Shown here: positions 5,841 through 7,749 of the stretch, one piece after another | How the letters are laid out: every line of letters starts with the position of its first letter | Position numbering within the stretch: the first letter of the stretch is position 1 | Assembly (NCBI GenBank): GCA_903890265.1 | Contig: CAITAM010000446.1 | Span: 1-7,749, forward strand | From: an uncultured Pseudomonadota bacterium | GTDB lineage: Bacteria; Pseudomonadota; Gammaproteobacteria; Steroidobacterales; Steroidobacteraceae | Direction of reading: 5' to 3' | DNA length: 7,749 bases | The notes under the pieces: model-generated | Databases searched by the model: none | Told to the model about the DNA's origin: nothing | What the model saw: only the letters and a program-made list of their open reading frames with translations | Program-made: the position numbers and the translations under genes

Positions 5841-5908
5841 CCGCCGCGCTGCCCGGTCGGTGCGCAACAGCACGCGGTGGCGGGCGCTTCGCGCAACCCC
5901 TGCGATGA
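5837..5908 (+). CDS. 23-codon minicistron bridging paiB-like gene and SDR gene
   Basis: An ATG at 5837-5839 overlaps the TGA stop of the PaiB-like gene (ATGA). The frame runs 23 codons (MTAALPGRCATARGGGRFAQ, then PLR) and ends in a TGA at 5906-5908 that overlaps the ATG of the SDR gene at 5905 (again ATGA). The peptide has no recognisable family. The likeliest role is to carry terminating ribosomes across the 64-nt gap to the SDR start, which has no Shine-Dalgarno of its own. Chance cannot be excluded. Confidence 0.4.
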   Translation: MTAALPGRCATARGGGRFAQPLR

Positions 5909-6714
5909 GGTTCCAGGGTAAAACGGTGCTCGTCACCGGCGGCAACTCCGGCATCGGCCGGGGCATCGCCGAACGCTTCGCCCGCGAAGGCGCGCGCGTC
6001 GCGATCACGGGGCGTGACGCCGGCAAGGGGGCCGCCACGGTCGCCGCGCTGCGGGCACTCGGTGCCGAGGCGGAGTTCTACCCCGCGGACCTCGCCAGCG
6101 AGACGGCCGCCCGCGGCGTCGTCCTGTCGACCGTCGCCCGCTTCGGCGCGCTGGATGTGCTCGTGAACAACGCCGGTGCCGGCACGCGCCGTTCGGCGAT
6201 CGAGGCCGGTGACGGGGCCGGCCGGCGGCTCGCGGCCATGCTCGATGCCAACCTGCTGCCGGCTTATCACACCGCCGCGCACGCGCTCACGCACCTCAAG
6301 TCGCGCCGCGGCGCTGCCATCGTCACGATTTCCTCGACCGCGGCCCTGCACGGCACGTGGGGCAACTACGGCGTGGCCAAGGCCGCGGTCGAAGCCCTGA
6401 CGCGCGCCCTCGCGGTCCAGGGCGCGCCCCTCGGCGTGCGGGCGAACGGCGTCTCGCCGGGCTGGATCGCGACCGAGGTGACCGCCGGCCAGTCGCAGAC
6501 CGACCAGGGCGCCTCGCTCTTTGCGCGCATGGGCACGCCCGACGAGATCGCCGGTGCGGTCCTCTTCCTCGCATCGGATGACGCGTCCTTCGTCACGGGC
6601 CAGACGCTGATCGTCGACGGCGGGCTCACGATCACCGACTACGCCTCGCTGCCCTGGCTCGCGGCGGTCGGCACCTGGAAGCTGTTCCCGCCATTGCCCG
6701 ATACAGAGGAGTAG
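5905..6714 (+). CDS. Short-chain dehydrogenase/reductase (SDR)
   Basis: This 269-residue classical SDR has an NAD(P)-binding Rossmann fold. The cofactor motif TGGNSGIG is at 11-18. Arg37 (TGRD) after the second strand hints at NADP(H). ADL is at 61-63 and NNAG at 88-91. The catalytic set is Asn116, Ser143 or Ser144, Tyr155 and Lys159 in YGVAK. SPGWIATEV at 184-192 and VTGQTLIVDGG at 230-240 complete the pattern. The serine-to-tyrosine spacing is one or two residues shorter than in FabG. The substrate is not evident; the tail after the VDGG motif (about 29 residues, ending PPLPDTEE) is a little longer than usual. ATG 5905 is chosen because the Rossmann strand begins at residue 7; a GTG at 5860 would add 15 Arg-rich residues. 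Neither has a Shine-Dalgarno, and ATG 5905 is joined to a minicistron by ATGA. lldD follows after 6 nt, so the two are surely one transcript. Confidence 0.9.
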   Translation: MRFQGKTVLVTGGNSGIGRGIAERFAREGARVAITGRDAGKGAATVAALRALGAEAEFYPADLASETAARGVVLSTVARFGALDVLVNNAGAGTRRSAIEAGDGAGRRLAAMLDANLLPAYHTAAHALTHLKSRRGAAIVTISSTAALHGTWGNYGVAKAAVEALTRALAVQGAPLGVRANGVSPGWIATEVTAGQSQTDQGASLFARMGTPDEIAGAVLFLASDDASFVTGQTLIVDGGLTITDYASLPWLAAVGTWKLFPPLPDTEE

Positions 6715-6720
6715 GACGGC

Positions 6721-7749
6721 ATGCCGGTCGCCTCGGTGGATGACTATCGCGAGCTCGCGCGGCGGCGCCTGCCGCACTTCCTGTTCGAGTACATCGACGG
6801 CGGCTCCTACGCCGAGCAGACGCTCGCCCGTAACGTCGGCGACCTCGCGGCCGTCGCGCTGCGCCAGCGCGTGCTGCGCGACGTGTCGCTGATCGACCTT
6901 CGCACCGAGCTCCTCGGCGCGTCGCGCGCCCTGCCCTTCACGCTGGCGCCGGTCGGCCTCGCCGGGTTTTGCGCGCGGCGCGGCGAGGTCGGGGCCGCGC
7001 GCGCCGCCGCCGCGCGCGGTGCGGGCCTGTGCCTCTCGACGGTGTCGCTCTGCTCGATGGAAGAGGTGGCGGCCGCCACGGGGCAGCCGTTCTGGTTCCA
7101 GCTCTACGTCATGCGCGACCGCGACATCATGCGCGATCTCGTCGCGCGGGCGGCGGCACTTCGCTGCTCGGCGCTGGTGCTGACGGTCGACCTGCCGGTG
7201 GCCGGGGCACGCTACCGGGACGCGCGCTCGGGGCTCGCCATGCCACCGGGCGTGGCCGCGTCGCTCCGGCGCGGCCTGCAGATCGCGGCGCGGCCAGGGT
7301 GGATGCTCGACGTCGGGCTTCGAGGCGGGCCGCACACGCTCGGCAACATCGCCCGCTATTTCGGTGCGAGCGCCACGCTCGACCAGTTTTTCGCCTGGCT
7401 CGGTGCGCAGTTCGATGCCAGCGTCACGTGGGAGGATCTCGCCGACCTGCGCGCGCGCTGGCCGGGCCCGCTGATCGTCAAGGGCATCCTCGACGCGGAC
7501 GACGCGCGCCGGGCGGCCGATGCGGGCGTCGATGCGATCGTGGTGTCGAACCACGGCGGGCGCCAGCTCGACGGCGTGCCGTCGACGGCGCGGGCGCTGC
7601 CCGCGATCGCGGCCGCGGTCGGTGCGCGGGTCGCAATCCTCGCCGACAGCGGGGTGCGCTCGGGGCTCGACGTCCTGCGCCTCCTCGCGCTCGGCGCCCG
7701 GCACGTCCTGATCGGCCGCGCCTGGGCGTACGCGCTCGCGGCCGGTGGC
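6721..7749 (+). CDS. lldD: L-lactate dehydrogenase (quinone), FMN-dependent, C-terminus cut
   Basis: The first 343 residues of a flavin-dependent alpha-hydroxy-acid dehydrogenase are present; the family is usually 380-400 residues, so roughly 40-55 are missing beyond the window. LldD oxidises L-lactate to pyruvate at the inner membrane and passes electrons to quinone. From memory it aligns closely with Escherichia coli LldD: LPHFLFEYIDGGSY at 17-30 (Tyr24), LAPVGLAGFCARRGEV at 75-90, LSTVS at 105-109, WFQLYVMRDR at 125-134 (Tyr129), LTVDLPVAGARYRDARSG at 154-171, flavin-contacting Lys254 in IVKGILD, the base His278 with Arg281 in SNHGGRQLDG, and ILADSGVRSGLDV at 306-318. The segment around 172-200 corresponds to the membrane-associated loop. 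Other alpha-hydroxy-acid oxidases share the catalytic residues, but the GARYRDA and PHTLGNI motifs favour lactate. GAGGAG at 6706-6711 sits 9 nt before the ATG. No lldP or lldR lies upstream. Confidence 0.92.
   Translation, partial: MPVASVDDYRELARRRLPHFLFEYIDGGSYAEQTLARNVGDLAAVALRQRVLRDVSLIDLRTELLGASRALPFTLAPVGLAGFCARRGEVGAARAAAARGAGLCLSTVSLCSMEEVAAATGQPFWFQLYVMRDRDIMRDLVARAAALRCSALVLTVDLPVAGARYRDARSGLAMPPGVAASLRRGLQIAARPGWMLDVGLRGGPHTLGNIARYFGASATLDQFFAWLGAQFDASVTWEDLADLRARWPGPLIVKGILDADDARRAADAGVDAIVVSNHGGRQLDGVPSTARALPAIAAAVGARVAILADSGVRSGLDVLRLLALGARHVLIGRAWAYALAAGG

Noticed and set aside
5710..7704. A 664-codon open frame on the minus strand opposite the SDR and lldD genes.
   Set aside because: It is Arg/Ala/Gly-rich without recognisable motifs, and it lies antisense to two well-supported enzymes. 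GC-rich third positions routinely keep antisense frames open.

Overview
The window looks like a chromosomal segment from a high-GC proteobacterium. The evidence is the very GC-rich third codon positions, sigma70-type promoters of the 'GCTACACT' kind, and close matches to proteobacterial MetY, PaiB and LldD families. A gammaproteobacterium is my best guess, but I cannot name a lineage. There are no mobile elements, tRNAs, rRNAs or CRISPR arrays. The high GC opens several very long antisense frames (600-900 codons) that I treat as non-coding. No gap without a gene exceeds 300 bases.

Left block (1-957): an unidentified small gene runs leftward off the window edge (1-323, minus). A relatively AT-rich divergent intergenic region (324-543) separates it from a single-domain CoA-binding protein (544-957, plus). 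Block two (954-3144, minus) is a two-gene operon. A short upstream reading frame comes first, then metY (O-acetylhomoserine sulfhydrylase), then an alpha/beta hydrolase 4 nt downstream. The hydrolase and the CoA-binding gene converge and share the palindrome CTAG as their stop codons on opposite strands.

Right block (3226-7749, plus): a good promoter and a structured leader with mutually exclusive hairpins precede a long acyl-CoA dehydrogenase of the DmdC-like type. A hairpin-bearing gap follows, then a PaiB-type FMN-binding protein, an SDR oxidoreductase and an L-lactate dehydrogenase (lldD, cut by the window end). PaiB and the SDR are joined by a 23-codon minicistron with ATGA overlaps at both ends, which suggests termination-reinitiation coupling. 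The SDR and lldD are 6 nt apart.

The genes are mostly core metabolism: sulfur amino acid synthesis, acyl-CoA oxidation and lactate oxidation. I found no clear novel multi-gene system. The most interesting signals are at gene junctions and leaders: the in-frame upstream ORF before metY, the switch-like leader before the acyl-CoA dehydrogenase, and the PaiB-SDR minicistron. The divergent pairing of metY with a DmdC-like dehydrogenase raises a speculative methanethiol connection.
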